DNA from: Candidula unifasciata
Taxonomy: Eukaryota; Mollusca; Gastropoda; Stylommatophora; Geomitridae
Assembly (NCBI GenBank): GCA_905116865.2
Contig: CAJHNH020000802.1
Location: 193,501-257,500, forward strand
Direction: 5' to 3'
DNA: 64,000 nt
The notes beneath the pieces were generated by a model. It was not told where the DNA came from. It worked only from the letters and a program-made list of their open reading frames with translations, and ran no database searches. Both the position numbers and the translations under genes were made by a program. This document shows, piece by piece, positions 33,785 to 44,819 of the stretch; position 1 is the first letter of the stretch; each line of letters starts with the position of its first letter.

Positions 33785-34165
33785 GTGAGTGTCGTGTAGA
33801 TCAGGGTGTTTGTGGAGGAGGGGGTGTCGTTTGAGTCTGGGTGTTTGTGGGGGAGAGGATGTCGTTTGAGTGGGGGTGTTTGTGGGGGAGGGGGTGTCGT
33901 TTGGGTGGGGGTGTTTGTGGGGGAAAGGGGTGTCGTTTGGGTAGGGTATTTGTGGGGAGGGGGGTCGTTTGAGTGGGAGTGTTTGTGGGAGAGGGGGTGT
34001 CGTTTGAATAGGGCTGTTTGTGGGGGAGAGGGTGTCGTTTGGGTGGGGGTGTTTGTGGGGGAGGGGGTGTCGTTTGAGTGGGGGTGTTTGTGGGGGAGGG
34101 GTGTCGTTTGGGTGGGGGTATTTGTGGGGAGGGGTATCGTTTGAGTGGGGGTGTTTTTGGAGAGG
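33785..34165 (+). repeat. G-rich 35-bp minisatellite, about 11 copies
   Basis: The unit is GTTTGAGTGGGGGTGTTTGT followed by GGGGGAGGGGGTGTC. The plus strand has repeated G4-G6 runs. It abuts the next array without unique sequence. Confidence 0.95.
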
Positions 34166-34194
34166 GGTGGTATGTTTTTGTTCCCTATACATAC

Positions 34195-36512
34195 ATTTGA
34201 GTGCAGCAACAGCCAGTCATTGTGTCGTCATGTTTTTGTTCCTTATACAGTGCAGCAACAGCCAGTCATTGTGACGTCACGTTTTTGTTCCTTATACAGA
34301 GCAGCAACAGCCAGTCATTGTGTCGTCATGTTTTTGTTCCTTATACAGTGCAGCAACAGCCAGTCATTGTGACGTCACGTTTTTGTTCCTTATACAGTGC
34401 AGCAACAGCTAGTCATTGTGACGTCATGTTTTTGTTCCTTATACAGTGCAACAACAGCCAGTCATTGTGACGTCATGTTTTTGTTCCTTATACAGTGCAG
34501 CAACAGCCAGTCATTGTGACGTCATGTTTTTGTTCCTTATACAGTGCAGCAACAGCCAGTCATTGCGACGTCATGTTTTTGTTCCTTATACAGTGCAGCA
34601 ACAGCCAGTCATTGTGTCGTCATGTTTTTGTTCCTTATACAGTGCAGCAACAGCCAGTCATTGTGACGTCATGTTTTTGTTCCTTATACAGTGCAGCAAC
34701 AGCCAGTCATTGTGACGTCATGTTTTTGTTCCTTATACAGTGCAGCAACAGCCAGTCATTGTGACGTCATGTTTTTGTTTCTTATACAGTGCAGCAACAG
34801 CCAGTCATTGTGACGTCATGTTTTTGTTTCTTATACAGTGCAGCAACAACCAGTCATTGTGACGTCATGTTTTTGTTCCTTATACAGTGCAGCAACAGCC
34901 AGTCATTGTGTCGTCATGTTTTTGTTCCTTATACAGTTCAGCAACAGCCAGTCATTGCGACGTCATGTTTTTGTTCCTTATACAGTGCAGCAACAGCCAG
35001 TCATTGTGTCGTCATGTTTTTGTTCCTTATACAGTGCAGCAACAGCCAGTCATTGTGACATCATGTTTTTGTTCCTTATACAGTGCAGCAACAGCCAGTC
35101 ATTGTGACGTCATGTTTTTGTTCCTTATACAGTGCAGCAACAGCCAGTCATTGTGACGTCATGTTTTTGTTCCTTATACAGTGCAGCAACAGCCAGTCAT
35201 TGTGACGTCATGTTTTTGTTCCTTATACAGTGCAGCAACAGCCAGGCATTGTGACTTCATGTTTTTGTTCCTTATACAGTGCAGCAACAGCCAGTCATTG
35301 TGACGTCATGTTTTTGTTCCTTATACAGTGCAGCAACAGCCAGTCATTGTTTCGTCATGTTTTTGTTCCTTATACATACATTTGAGTGCAGCAACAGCCA
35401 GTCATTGTGACGTCATGTTTTTGTTCCTTATACATACATTTGAGTGCAGCAACAGCCAGTCATTGTGACGTCATGTTTTTGTTCCTTATACAGTGCAGCA
35501 ACAGCCAGTCATTGTGTCGTCATGTTTTTGTTCCTTATACATACATCTGAGCGCAGCAACAGCCAGTCATTGTGACGTCATGTTTTTGTTCCTTATACAT
35601 ACATTTGAGTGCAGTAACAGCCAGTCATTGTGTCGTCATGTTTTTGTTCCTTATACATACATTTGAGTGCAGCAACAGCCAGTCATTGTGTCGTCATGTT
35701 TTTGTTCCTTATACATACATTTGAGTGCAGCAACAGTCAGTCATTGTGACGTCATGTTTTTGTTCCTTATACATACATTTGAGTGCAGCAACAGCCAGTC
35801 ATTGTGTCGTCATGTTTTTGTTCCTTATACATACATTTGAGTGCAGCAACAGCCAGTCATTGTGTCGTCATGTTTTTGTTCCTTATACAGTGCAGCAACA
35901 GCCTGTCATTGTGTCGTCATGTTTTTGTTCCTTATACAGTGCAGCTACAGCCATTCATTGTGTCGTCATATTTTTGTTCCTAATACAGTGCAGCAACAGC
36001 CAGTCATTGTGTCGTCATGTTTTTGTTCCTTAAACAGTGCAGCAGCAGCCAGTCATTATGACGTCATGTTTTTGTTCCTTATACAGTGCAGCAACAGCCA
36101 GTCATTGTGTCGTCATGTTTTTGTTCCTTATACAGTGCAGCGACAGCCAGTCATTGTGTCGTCATGTTTTTGTTCCTTATACAGTGCAGCAACAGCCAGT
36201 CATTGTGTCGTCATGTTTTTGTTCCTTATACAGTGCAGTAACAGCCAGTCATTGTGTCGTCATGTTTTTGTTCCTTATACAGTGCAGCAACAGCCAGTCA
36301 TTGTGACGTCATGTTTTTGTTCCTTATACAGTGCAGCAACAGCCAGTCATTGTGACGTCATGTTTTTGTTCCTTATACAGTGCAGCAACAGCCAGTCATT
36401 GTGACGTCATGTTTTTGTTCCTTATACAGTGCAGCAACAGCCAGTCATTGTGACGTCATGTTTTTGTTCCTTATACAGTGCAGCAACAGCCAGTCATTGT
36501 GACGTCATGTTT
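34195..36512 (+). repeat. 49-bp minisatellite with CRE octamers, about 46 copies
   Basis: The unit is CAGTGCAGCAACAGCCAGTC followed by ATTGTGACGTCATGTTTTTGTTCCTTATA. A 58-bp variant with TACATTTGAG occurs mainly at 35380-35860. About two dozen copies carry the perfect palindrome TGACGTCA (CRE/ATF consensus). Most others have TGTCGTCA or CGACGTCA. Confidence 0.95.
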
Positions 36513-36786
36513 GTCTCAATGACTGAGCAGGAACAAGAATCAGACTTGTTTAGAGTTCTAATCAGATTGGACCGAGTGTTTAGTGAGACTGACCACGAGG
36601 AATCAAACACTGAGTCCAGACAGTTCTCATCCACGTGAAAGTGCTGTGAGTGTCTGTAGGGACTGCTCTATGAACAAGTGCACGATGGTTCGTAGCAAAC
36701 GCGAATGAGTGCACTTAGAGAAACAAAAAACGGCATATGATACAATATCTGCTTTCACAATTAAAGTGGGACCGCCTACTACAGCC
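36513..36786. other. Short unique spacer between arrays
   Basis: No coding or repeat signal. Confidence 0.4.
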
Positions 36787-38722
36787 TTCTGCATGTCAAG
36801 TCATTTACACGGCATGTCAAGTCACATACACGGCATTTCAAGTCACATACACGGCATTTCAAGTCACATACACGGCATGTCAAGTCACATACACGGTATG
36901 TCAAGTCACATACACGGCATGTCAAGTCACATACACGGCATGTCAAGTCACATACACGGCATGTCAAGTCACATACACAGCATGTCAGTTACATACACGG
37001 CATGTCAGGTCACATGCACAGCATGTCAAGTTACATACACGGCATGTCAAGTCACTTACACGGCATGTCAAGTCATATACACGGCATGTCAAGTCACATA
37101 CACGGCATGTCAGGTCACATACACGGCATGTCATGTCACATACACGGCATTTCAAGTCACATACACGCCATGTCAAGTAACATACACGGCATGTCAAGTC
37201 ACATACACGGCATGTCAAGTCACATGCACGGCATGTCAAGTCACTCACACGGCATGTCAAGTCACATACACGGCATGTCAAGTCACATACACGGCATGTC
37301 AATTCACATACACAGCATGTCAAGTTACATACATGGCATGTCAAGTCACTTACACGGCATGTCAAGTCACTTACACGGCATGTCAAGTCACATACACGGC
37401 ATGTCAGGTCACTCACACGACATGTCAAGTCACATACACGGCATGTCAAGTCACATACACGGCATGTAAGGTCACTCACACGACATGTCAAGTCACATAC
37501 ACGGCATGTCAGGTCACTCACACGGCATGTCAAGTCACATACACGGCATGTCAGGTCACTCACACGACATGTCAAGTCACATACACGGCATGTCAAGTCA
37601 CATGCACGGCATGTCAGGTCACTCACACGACATTTCAGGTCACATACACGGCATGTCACGTCACATACACGGCATGTCAGGTCACTCACACGGCATGTTA
37701 AGTCACATGCACGGCATGTCAGGTCACTCACACGGCATGTCAAGTCACATACACGGCATGTCAAGTCACATACACGGCATGTCAGGTCACATCCACAGCA
37801 TGTCAAGTCACATACACGGCATCAGGTCACTTACACGGCATGTCAAGTCACATACACGGCATGTCAAGTCACATACACTGCATGTCAGTTACATACACGG
37901 CATGTCAGGTCACATACACAGCATGTCAAGTTACATACACGGCATGTCAAGTCACTTACACGGCATGTCAAGTCACTTACACGGCATGTCCAGTCACATA
38001 CACGGCATGTCAAGTCACATACACGGCATGTCAAGTCACATACACGGCATGTCAGGTCACATACACGGCATGTCATGTTACATACACGGCATGTCAAGTT
38101 ACATACACAGCATATCAAGTTACATACACGGCATGTCAAGTTACATACACAGCATGTCAAGTTACATACACGGCATGTCAAGTCACATACACAGCATGTC
38201 AAGTCACATACACAGCATGTCAAGTTACATACACAGCATGTCAGGTCACATACACGGCATGTCAAGTTACATACACGGCATATCAAGTTACATACACAGC
38301 ATGTCAAGTCACATACAAGTCATGTCAAGTTACATACACGGCATGTCAAGTTGCATACACGGCATGTCAAGTTACATACACGGCATGTCAAGTTACATAC
38401 ACGGAATGTCAAGTTACATACACGGCATGTCAAGTTACATACACGGCATGTCAAGTTACATACACAGCATGTCAAGTTACATACACGGCATGTCAAGTTA
38501 CATACACGGCATGTCAAGTTACATACACGGCATGTCAAGTCACATACACAGCATGTCAAGTCACATACACAGCATGTCAAGTCACATACACAGCATGTCA
38601 GGTCACATACACAGCATGTCAAGTTACATACACGGCATGTCAAGTTACATACACGGCATGTCAAGTCACATACACGGCATGTCAAGTCACATACACGGCA
38701 TGTCAAGTCACATACACAGCAA
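36787..38722. repeat. 21-bp minisatellite, about 92 copies
   Basis: The unit is GTCAAGTCACATACACGGCA + T. It is open in several frames with 7-residue periods (HGMSSHI, TACQVTY), up to 426 codons. A variant block with CATGTCAGTTACATACACGG occurs at both 36981 and 37881, exactly 900 bp apart, showing block duplication. Confidence 0.97.
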
Positions 38723-38820
38723 GAATAAAGTTGAGTGTGAAAATCAAGTTGCGTGTGAAGAATAAAGTTGCTTGTTATGAATAAAGTTGAGTGCGAAGGA
38801 TAAAGCTGAGTGAAGAATAG
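38723..38820. repeat. Short AAGAATAAAGTTG repeat
   Basis: Three to four degenerate copies containing AATAAAGTTG. Confidence 0.7.
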
Positions 38821-38835
38821 GTTGTGTGCTTTCTC

Positions 38836-38990
38836 TAGGCAAATTTACGTCCGGCAGTTTTCCATTGTTTTTGGACGGTCGGCCCCCTGATACCACTATC
38901 GAAACCAACGCAATGCTCATGGCCCGCAGCTGGGATCGAACCCAGGACCCCGTCAATACAAAGCGTTCGCATCGACTTAGCCGAAGAGCC
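38836..38990 (-). mobile_element. SINE family 3, minus strand, copy 2
   Basis: In reverse complement: TCGGCTAAGTCGATGCGAAC then CTGGGTTCGATCCCAGCTGC (B-box-like) and a tail ending CGTAAATTTG. Nearly the same 155 bp occurs at 54190-54356. It is followed on the plus side by (CA)n(TA)n. Confidence 0.75.
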
Positions 38991-38991
38991 G

Positions 38992-39129
<138 letters not shown>

Positions 39130-39164
39130 CCTGATATATATATAAATAATATATTATATACATA

Positions 39165-41722
39165 TCAGGTGCCTTGCCGACTGGTGTGGGCGATCATGCC
39201 TCTTTATAATCTGTGATATCCTGCAGCATGTATCAGTTCGTGTGCCAACACACATCCATGTCATGCAACAAGACTGTCAAGCATCTTCTCTCGTTGTCTT
39301 CCTCTATCCCTCATTCCACAGATCTTTCCAGTGGTCACAACATGTTCTATTTTCCCTCTTCTCATAACATGGCCGAAATATGATGTCTGTCTCCTTCTGA
39401 TTTCTGTGATATGTTGTCTTTGGGCTCCTGCCTCTTTCAAACCCTCTTGGTTGCTCTTTTTGGCTGTCCAAGGTATTCTAAACATTCTTCTGTAAAACCA
39501 CATCTCTGAGGCCTCTAGAAATTGTTTGGCCTGCCTACCGACTGTCCAGGATTCACAGCCATATGTTAAAACCTAATGTATGTAGCAAGCAAAAATTCTT
39601 TTTCTAACTCTCAATGACAAGGATATATTGCACAAGATGTTTTTCATTTTATAAAATGCAGTTTTAGCCTGTCCTATTCTGTTTTTTATCTCAGTTATGC
39701 CTCTTCCATCTGATGTTATCCATGTGCCCAGATACTTAAAGTTCTGTACTTGTCCTAAAATAATACCATCGAGTTTTATTACACACTTAGGAATAATTCG
39801 TTTCTTTGATACCACCATTGATTAATCTCTCCTCCAAAAAAGAAAAAATCTAAATTTGGATAAAAAACCAGCTCATTCTACAGACTGACACTCCTACCTT
39901 TCTTGGCGTTACACTTGATTCGCGACTAACTTGTAAGTCACACGTAGAAGCAGTACAGGGAAAAGCATTCAAGAAGCTTGCAGTGATGAAAAAAATAGCG
40001 GGTACCACATGGAGCGCCACCTCCAGAATCCTAAAACAAGTATATACTGGAGCAGTCAGGCCAGTCATGGAATATGCCTCCACTGCATGGGCTGCAGCAG
40101 CCAAGACAACAATGGGAAAACTTGACAAGGTTCAGAATATGGGATTAAGGATGTTCTCGGAGCCATTAAAAGCACCCATATCAGAGAGATAGAGAGGATA
40201 GCAGATACTGAACCACTCGAACTCAGAAGGCAATACAAAACTCTTTTACAGTATGATAAATTAAAAAGACTTGAAAGTCATCCACTGCATTTTAAATTTC
40301 AAGAGAGAAAAAAAAAACAGCTGAAGCGTCAGAGCCCCAACCACCTAGCTAGAGAACTGTACAGACAGCACCGAGATCTGCTTGAAAGAGATGTAGCACT
40401 GTGCGAAAAACTTAGGTCAGAACCATGGACAAGCAGGCCAGAGAAGGCAAATGTAATCCTAAAGGTACCAGGGATCACTTCAAAAGATGCCCAGACGAAG
40501 ACACAACAGAGAACCCTGGCTCTTGCTATGCTTGATGAGAAGTATCCAAACACCACTTGGACTCAGGTTTTCACAGATGGCTCTGCTACAGAAGCAGCCA
40601 GAAAAGGGGGGGGGGGGGGGGGGGTTGTGGAATATACATTAAACCCCCTAGCAGTAGAGCAGAAACTCTCTCTCTCTCTCTCTACCAGCAGGTGACATCT
40701 GCACTAACTTCAGAGCCGAGGCAACTGTCCTCCTTTCTGCAGTCCAACATCTCATCAATCAAGAACACAGAGGGCACAAAATTGTTATACTTAGTGACTC
40801 ATTGTCTGTTCTTAAAGCACTATCAAGGAAAAAACAAGACAAACTAATTGCAGATCTAAGAACCAACATTGGCTTACTCTCCAAGGAAGCAGAACTGATC
40901 TTGCAGTGGATACCAGCCCACTGTGGTATTCAAGAAAATGAGAGAGCAGACGAGTTGGCAAAAGATTAATCTTCCACAACCTCATCCACTACACAGCTAC
41001 AAGGAAACCAAAACAGCGCTAAAGCAGTCTTTCAAGCGGGAGTGGCGAAGGCAGAATGGAGATTACAGACAAGAGAGTGACAGCATAAACAAACTCAACA
41101 GGAAAGAACAAACAACAATTTTTAGACTTCGGACTGGACACTGTGGTCTTCGAGCACACCTGTACAGGATAGGCATAAAAGTATCTGCTGCCTGTGATTG
41201 TGGAGCTGAAAGAGAGACCCCTGAGCACATACTGCAGTACTGCCCCTACCTCTCCCAGGAAAGACTGTGGATCTGGCTCAAGGGAGCCACATTGAAAGAG
41301 AAGCTATGGGAGACCGGTGGCGACAATAAACGCATAATCCTATTTGTGACCCAGAGGGGACTCAATGTGTAGCATGACTGATGACGAACGCAGAAAAAGC
41401 AGAAGAAGAAGATACTACCATTACTTCTGTCTTCCCATTATTCAAACTGAGGCCCATTCTTCCACTTTCTAACACCACAATATCTATCATTTCCTGTAGT
41501 TCTTTCTGACTTGTTGCTATAAAGACTGTCTTATCAGCGTAACGTAAATTGTTTATATTGTGCCCACCAACCACAATTGCAGGCATACCAATTAAAGCTC
41601 TCATTATATATTCACTGTATATTAAAAACAAATCAGGTGACAGTTGAGTACACATCCTTGTCGTACGCCCGTCTTTATGCTTAGAAATGTACCTAAACAG
41701 TTGTTAATTCTTATAGCTGCTG

Positions 41723-41725
<3 letters not shown>
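39165..41725 (-). mobile_element. Endonuclease-RT LINE, minus strand, split by another LINE
   Basis: From high to low coordinates: GTFLSIKTGVRQGCVL, PDLFLIYSEYIMRALIG, NNLRYADKTVFIA (about 41515-41555) and GKTEVMVVS, then a break. After 39818 come VVSKKRIIPKCVIKLDG, FKYLGTWITSDGRG, YGCESWTVGRQ and RRRQTSYFGHVMRRGKIEH. This is the end of the RT and the C-terminal region of this LINE class. YADK replaces YADD at the catalytic site, and frames are broken, so it is inactive. The insertion at 39819-41410 is bounded by an 11-bp target duplication. Confidence 0.85.
39819..41410 (+). mobile_element. I-like LINE 3' fragment (RNase H), nested
   Basis: Bounded by GATACCACCAT (39808-39818) and GATACTACCAT (41411-41421). 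It encodes, with frameshifts, TGAVRPVMEYASTAW (RT thumb), a FTDGSATEAARKG RNase H start (about 40571), ILSDSLSVLKAL, WIPAHCGIQENERADELAK (about 40907-40963) and the C-terminal CDCGAERETPEHILQYCP zinc-like motif (41188-41241). It ends at a (GAA)n-type tail. A G-run at 40606-40625 breaks the frame. This is a 5'-truncated copy of a clade carrying RNase H, distinct in sequence from the one at 42415. Confidence 0.85.

Positions 41726-41796
<71 letters not shown>
41726..41796. repeat. (TA)n microsatellite
   Basis: Pure TA run at the 5' edge of the minus-strand LINE. Confidence 0.95.
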
Positions 41797-41800
<4 letters not shown>

Positions 41801-42402
41801 AGTGCGCGTGTGTGTGTTTCCATTCTTCAGCTGCCCCTGCGCTAAAGGAAGAAGAAAAAGTCAAAAGACCAGGAGACAGAAAACTACAGACTGGATACAG
41901 TTATCTGAAATAGACAAATCTAACCCGTGCCTGAATGTGAGCATACAGTTTATGCAGCTGGTCATAGTAGTGTAGATTGGTTGTTACCGTGGCCAGAAAT
42001 AATAGTCAGCTGATGTCACCACCTTTAGGATCCGAAGAGTAGATTCCCGCTGACACGGGGAGCACAAACATGGCGCTTGAAACATTGAGCCGTTTACACG
42101 AAGTAATCGATGGCTGGTATCGCAGGCAAAACATGGCGTATAAAAAATACTTCCACGTATATCCAATTTAAGTTCTTACTATATCAACAATAGTAGAACC
42201 AGAAAATTAATCTACTCTGGCAAACACTCCTGCTGTCTTCTTTTCACATAAACTGTTATGTTATTTAAGTAGTGAAAGTTTTTTTTTTTTTTTTTTAACA
42301 ACATTTAGACAGCAAACACTTCATTCATTTGAATACTGCTTCAAACATAATTACGCAAAAATCGAATACGCCATTATCTAAAAGTATTTTTTCGTTACAA
42401 AT
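41797..42402. other. Unassigned; possible left flank of Penelope element
   Basis: No clear motif. The last 100 bp before the LINE insertion may belong to the Penelope-like element that continues at 44808, but I cannot align them. Confidence 0.35.
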
Positions 42403-42414
42403 GAGGTCAAGACA

Positions 42415-44795
42415 GAGAACTGATGCTGATAAAGGAAAAACCCTTCTGGCGCGCTACTTGGAGCAAACTGACCAAAAAGACGAAGCTGCAAGAATAGGGG
42501 TTAAGATGAAACTGTCGATGCTGTGCGAGAACACTGAGCTAGGCACTGATTTCACAATCAGTGCAGACACCTTAAGAACTTGCCTCAAGAAATCGCGCAG
42601 CACTGCTCCAGGCCCTGACGGCATCCGATACAATGACATGCTGATGATGTCGAATGCTGATTTGAAAAGCGTGGCAAAGGAATTCAATATCAGCATCCAG
42701 AGTGGCCAGATACAAGAGGAATGGCTCCATAGTTATTTGTTCCCACTACCAAAGCCTAATAAAGACCACTCAAAGATCTGCGGCTACAGAATCATCTCGA
42801 TGCAGAATACTGTTGGCAAACTTTTTGGAAAAAATTGTCGCACAAAGATTGACCACCTACTTGGAACTACATGATAAGTTCCCATCAACACTTGGAGGGT
42901 ACAGGTTGAAGAAAGAGACATGGTTCAATGCTGCTGTTTTCGCCTACGATGTGTACGAGGGATTTCAGATTAAAGAAGAGACATGTGCGGCAGTGTTGGA
43001 CTTAGAAGATGCCTACAATAAAGTACCATACGAATATTTAATGCAATTACTGCTTAAACTAGAAGTCAATCCTATTCTGATCCGCTGGATTGCTGCGATC
43101 CTGTTCCAGAGAAAGATTGTACTAAGATGTGGTAGCTGGTCCTCAGAACCGCAAACGATATGTCCAGGCTTGCCACAGGGATCACCGCTATCACCAGTCT
43201 TATTCAACGTTTATAGGGTGATGATCACTGAGCAGCAGTTGAATGGAAAGGGAAGGACTTTGTCATTTGCTGATGACATTTTGATTTATCGACGAGGGCG
43301 TGATAGACAGGAGATCGCCAGCACAATGCACAAAGAACTCGATCGAATTGCCGCCTGGTGTGATGGTTCCAATGCCTATGTCAATCCTTCGAAGGCATCA
43401 GTGTCATGGTTCTCTTTGAACAATCACATTGTCAAGTCGGACTTACCAGAAGTGAAAATGCGTGATAATATATTGATCAGAACCAACGTTATGACGTTTC
43501 TCGGGGTGAGGTTCGATCGCAGCTTGTCATTCAGGGAACACGTTGACCATGTGATAACAAAAGCACGCAAAGGTCTATCTGCAATGAGGATTATGGCTGC
43601 TTCCAACATTGAGCAAAGACTACTAATACTTCTATTCTACGGTCTGGTCCTTTCACCCATTGAATACGCTTTGGCCATCCTCACTGTCAGTGCTACCCAG
43701 ATTGAAAGACTCGAAAAGGTGCAAAATGAAGCCATGCGCATTATTTTGGGATGTACAAGAGACACATCCTGTGAAGCAATGAGGTATCTACTTGACTTTC
43801 CAACAATGAACCAAAGGATCAGAATGTGGAGGGCTCGGGCATACCTCAAAATATGTGCTGATAAGAAACACCCACTGCATCAAGCGCTTTTTAGTGAAAA
43901 GGGCGACAGACTGAAGAGGGGAAAATCGTGGCTAGGTCGGGCAGAAGATGTTATTAGGCAAATATGCAGCCTAACCGACATCATACCTGGTGCAGAATGG
44001 ATACCTGTGCCTCAGGCGTTTATTTGTACATTTTCCTGTATTGTCACACTCAACAGGCGATGTAGAGAAGAGAATCCTGTTGCTGTTAATGCAGAGGTCA
44101 ACGCTCTTATCGGTGATAATTCAGACGAAGCAGATGCACTAATCTACACAGACGGATCCGTTATACGCCAAAGAAGAAGCGCATGGGCATTTACAGCACG
44201 CTCAGCGGGCAGAACAGTCAAAGAAGCCAACGGTGCCTTCTCCATGACAACCAGCAGCATGACGATGGAGGTGATGGCAGTGACGCAAGCGTTTGCCTGG
44301 CTTGAAACACAAAAATACACCCGCATATGTATACTCAGTGATTCAATGAGTATGATCCGGAGGGTTCAGGCAGGTTCAGTGCGAAGACAATGGCTTGAAT
44401 CATTACAGAAGTCCACTGTGCGTGGAGTCACCTTTATTTTTGTTCCGGGACACGCAGGCGTCGATGGAAATGAAAGAGCTGACAGGTTGGCTGGATCCGC
44501 TATCACTACCGACGGTCGGCCTATGGATCATGCTGATATTATCAATGCCCTCAGAGAAATGGGAAGGATGGAGGACTTTGGTGGCAGTGAATCCACATCA
44601 CTCGCCAGAATGGCAGACTTGGGAATTAAGATCGGCACAGCAAAAAACGAGACGCACACCGGACACGTCAGAAGACTTGTTAATCAACATAGAACTGGTA
44701 CTATTAGCCATCGGACGTTGGGGTTCATACTGAGGGGAGGATCTGAGCACCTATGGACATGTCCGGAGTGCAATGACGATAACCCAACTAACTAA
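42415..44795 (+). pseudogene. ORF2 of I-like LINE: reverse transcriptase and RNase H
   Basis: Nearly intact. An N-terminal piece in one frame (to about 42840) has STAPGPDGIRYNDM and LFPLPKPNKDHSKICGYR. A one-base frameshift in a T-run near 42821 moves to the frame that stays open to 44795. There follow LDLEDAYNKVPYEYLM, GLPQGSPLSPVLFN, FADDILIY (FADD in the catalytic site, 43266-43289), the thumb NEAMRIILGCTRDTS, then RNase H with YTDGS, MEVMAV, LSDSMS and HAGVDGNERADRLAG (D-E-D-H/D residues present), and the Cys motif LWTCPEC. The enzyme copies element RNA into DNA at the target. The frameshift and missing endonuclease make this copy dead. Confidence 0.9.
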
Positions 44796-44807
44796 CTAAC
44801 TAACTAA
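42415..44807 (+). mobile_element. I-like LINE, recent copy with 12-bp target duplication
   Basis: GAGGTCAAGACA occurs at 42403-42414 and 44808-44819, exactly flanking the copy, which ends in a (CTAA)n tail at about 44788-44807. It is 2393 bp and 5' truncated within ORF2. Relics of the same family are at 960-1205, 14640-15475, 48430-49640, 50585-50690 and 63525-63665. Confidence 0.92.
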
Positions 44808-44819
44808 GAGGTCAAGACA

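Noticed and set aside
34201..36638. Series of 89-codon ORFs (CFCSLYSAATASH)
   Set aside because: The 49-bp period cycles through three frames and makes identical ORFs. A repeat artefact.
41984..42166. Cys-containing minus ORF as an upstream exon of gene B
   Set aside because: A GT follows at a suitable phase (CCTAAAG|GTGGTG), but the donor is weak and no acceptor or signal peptide is evident.
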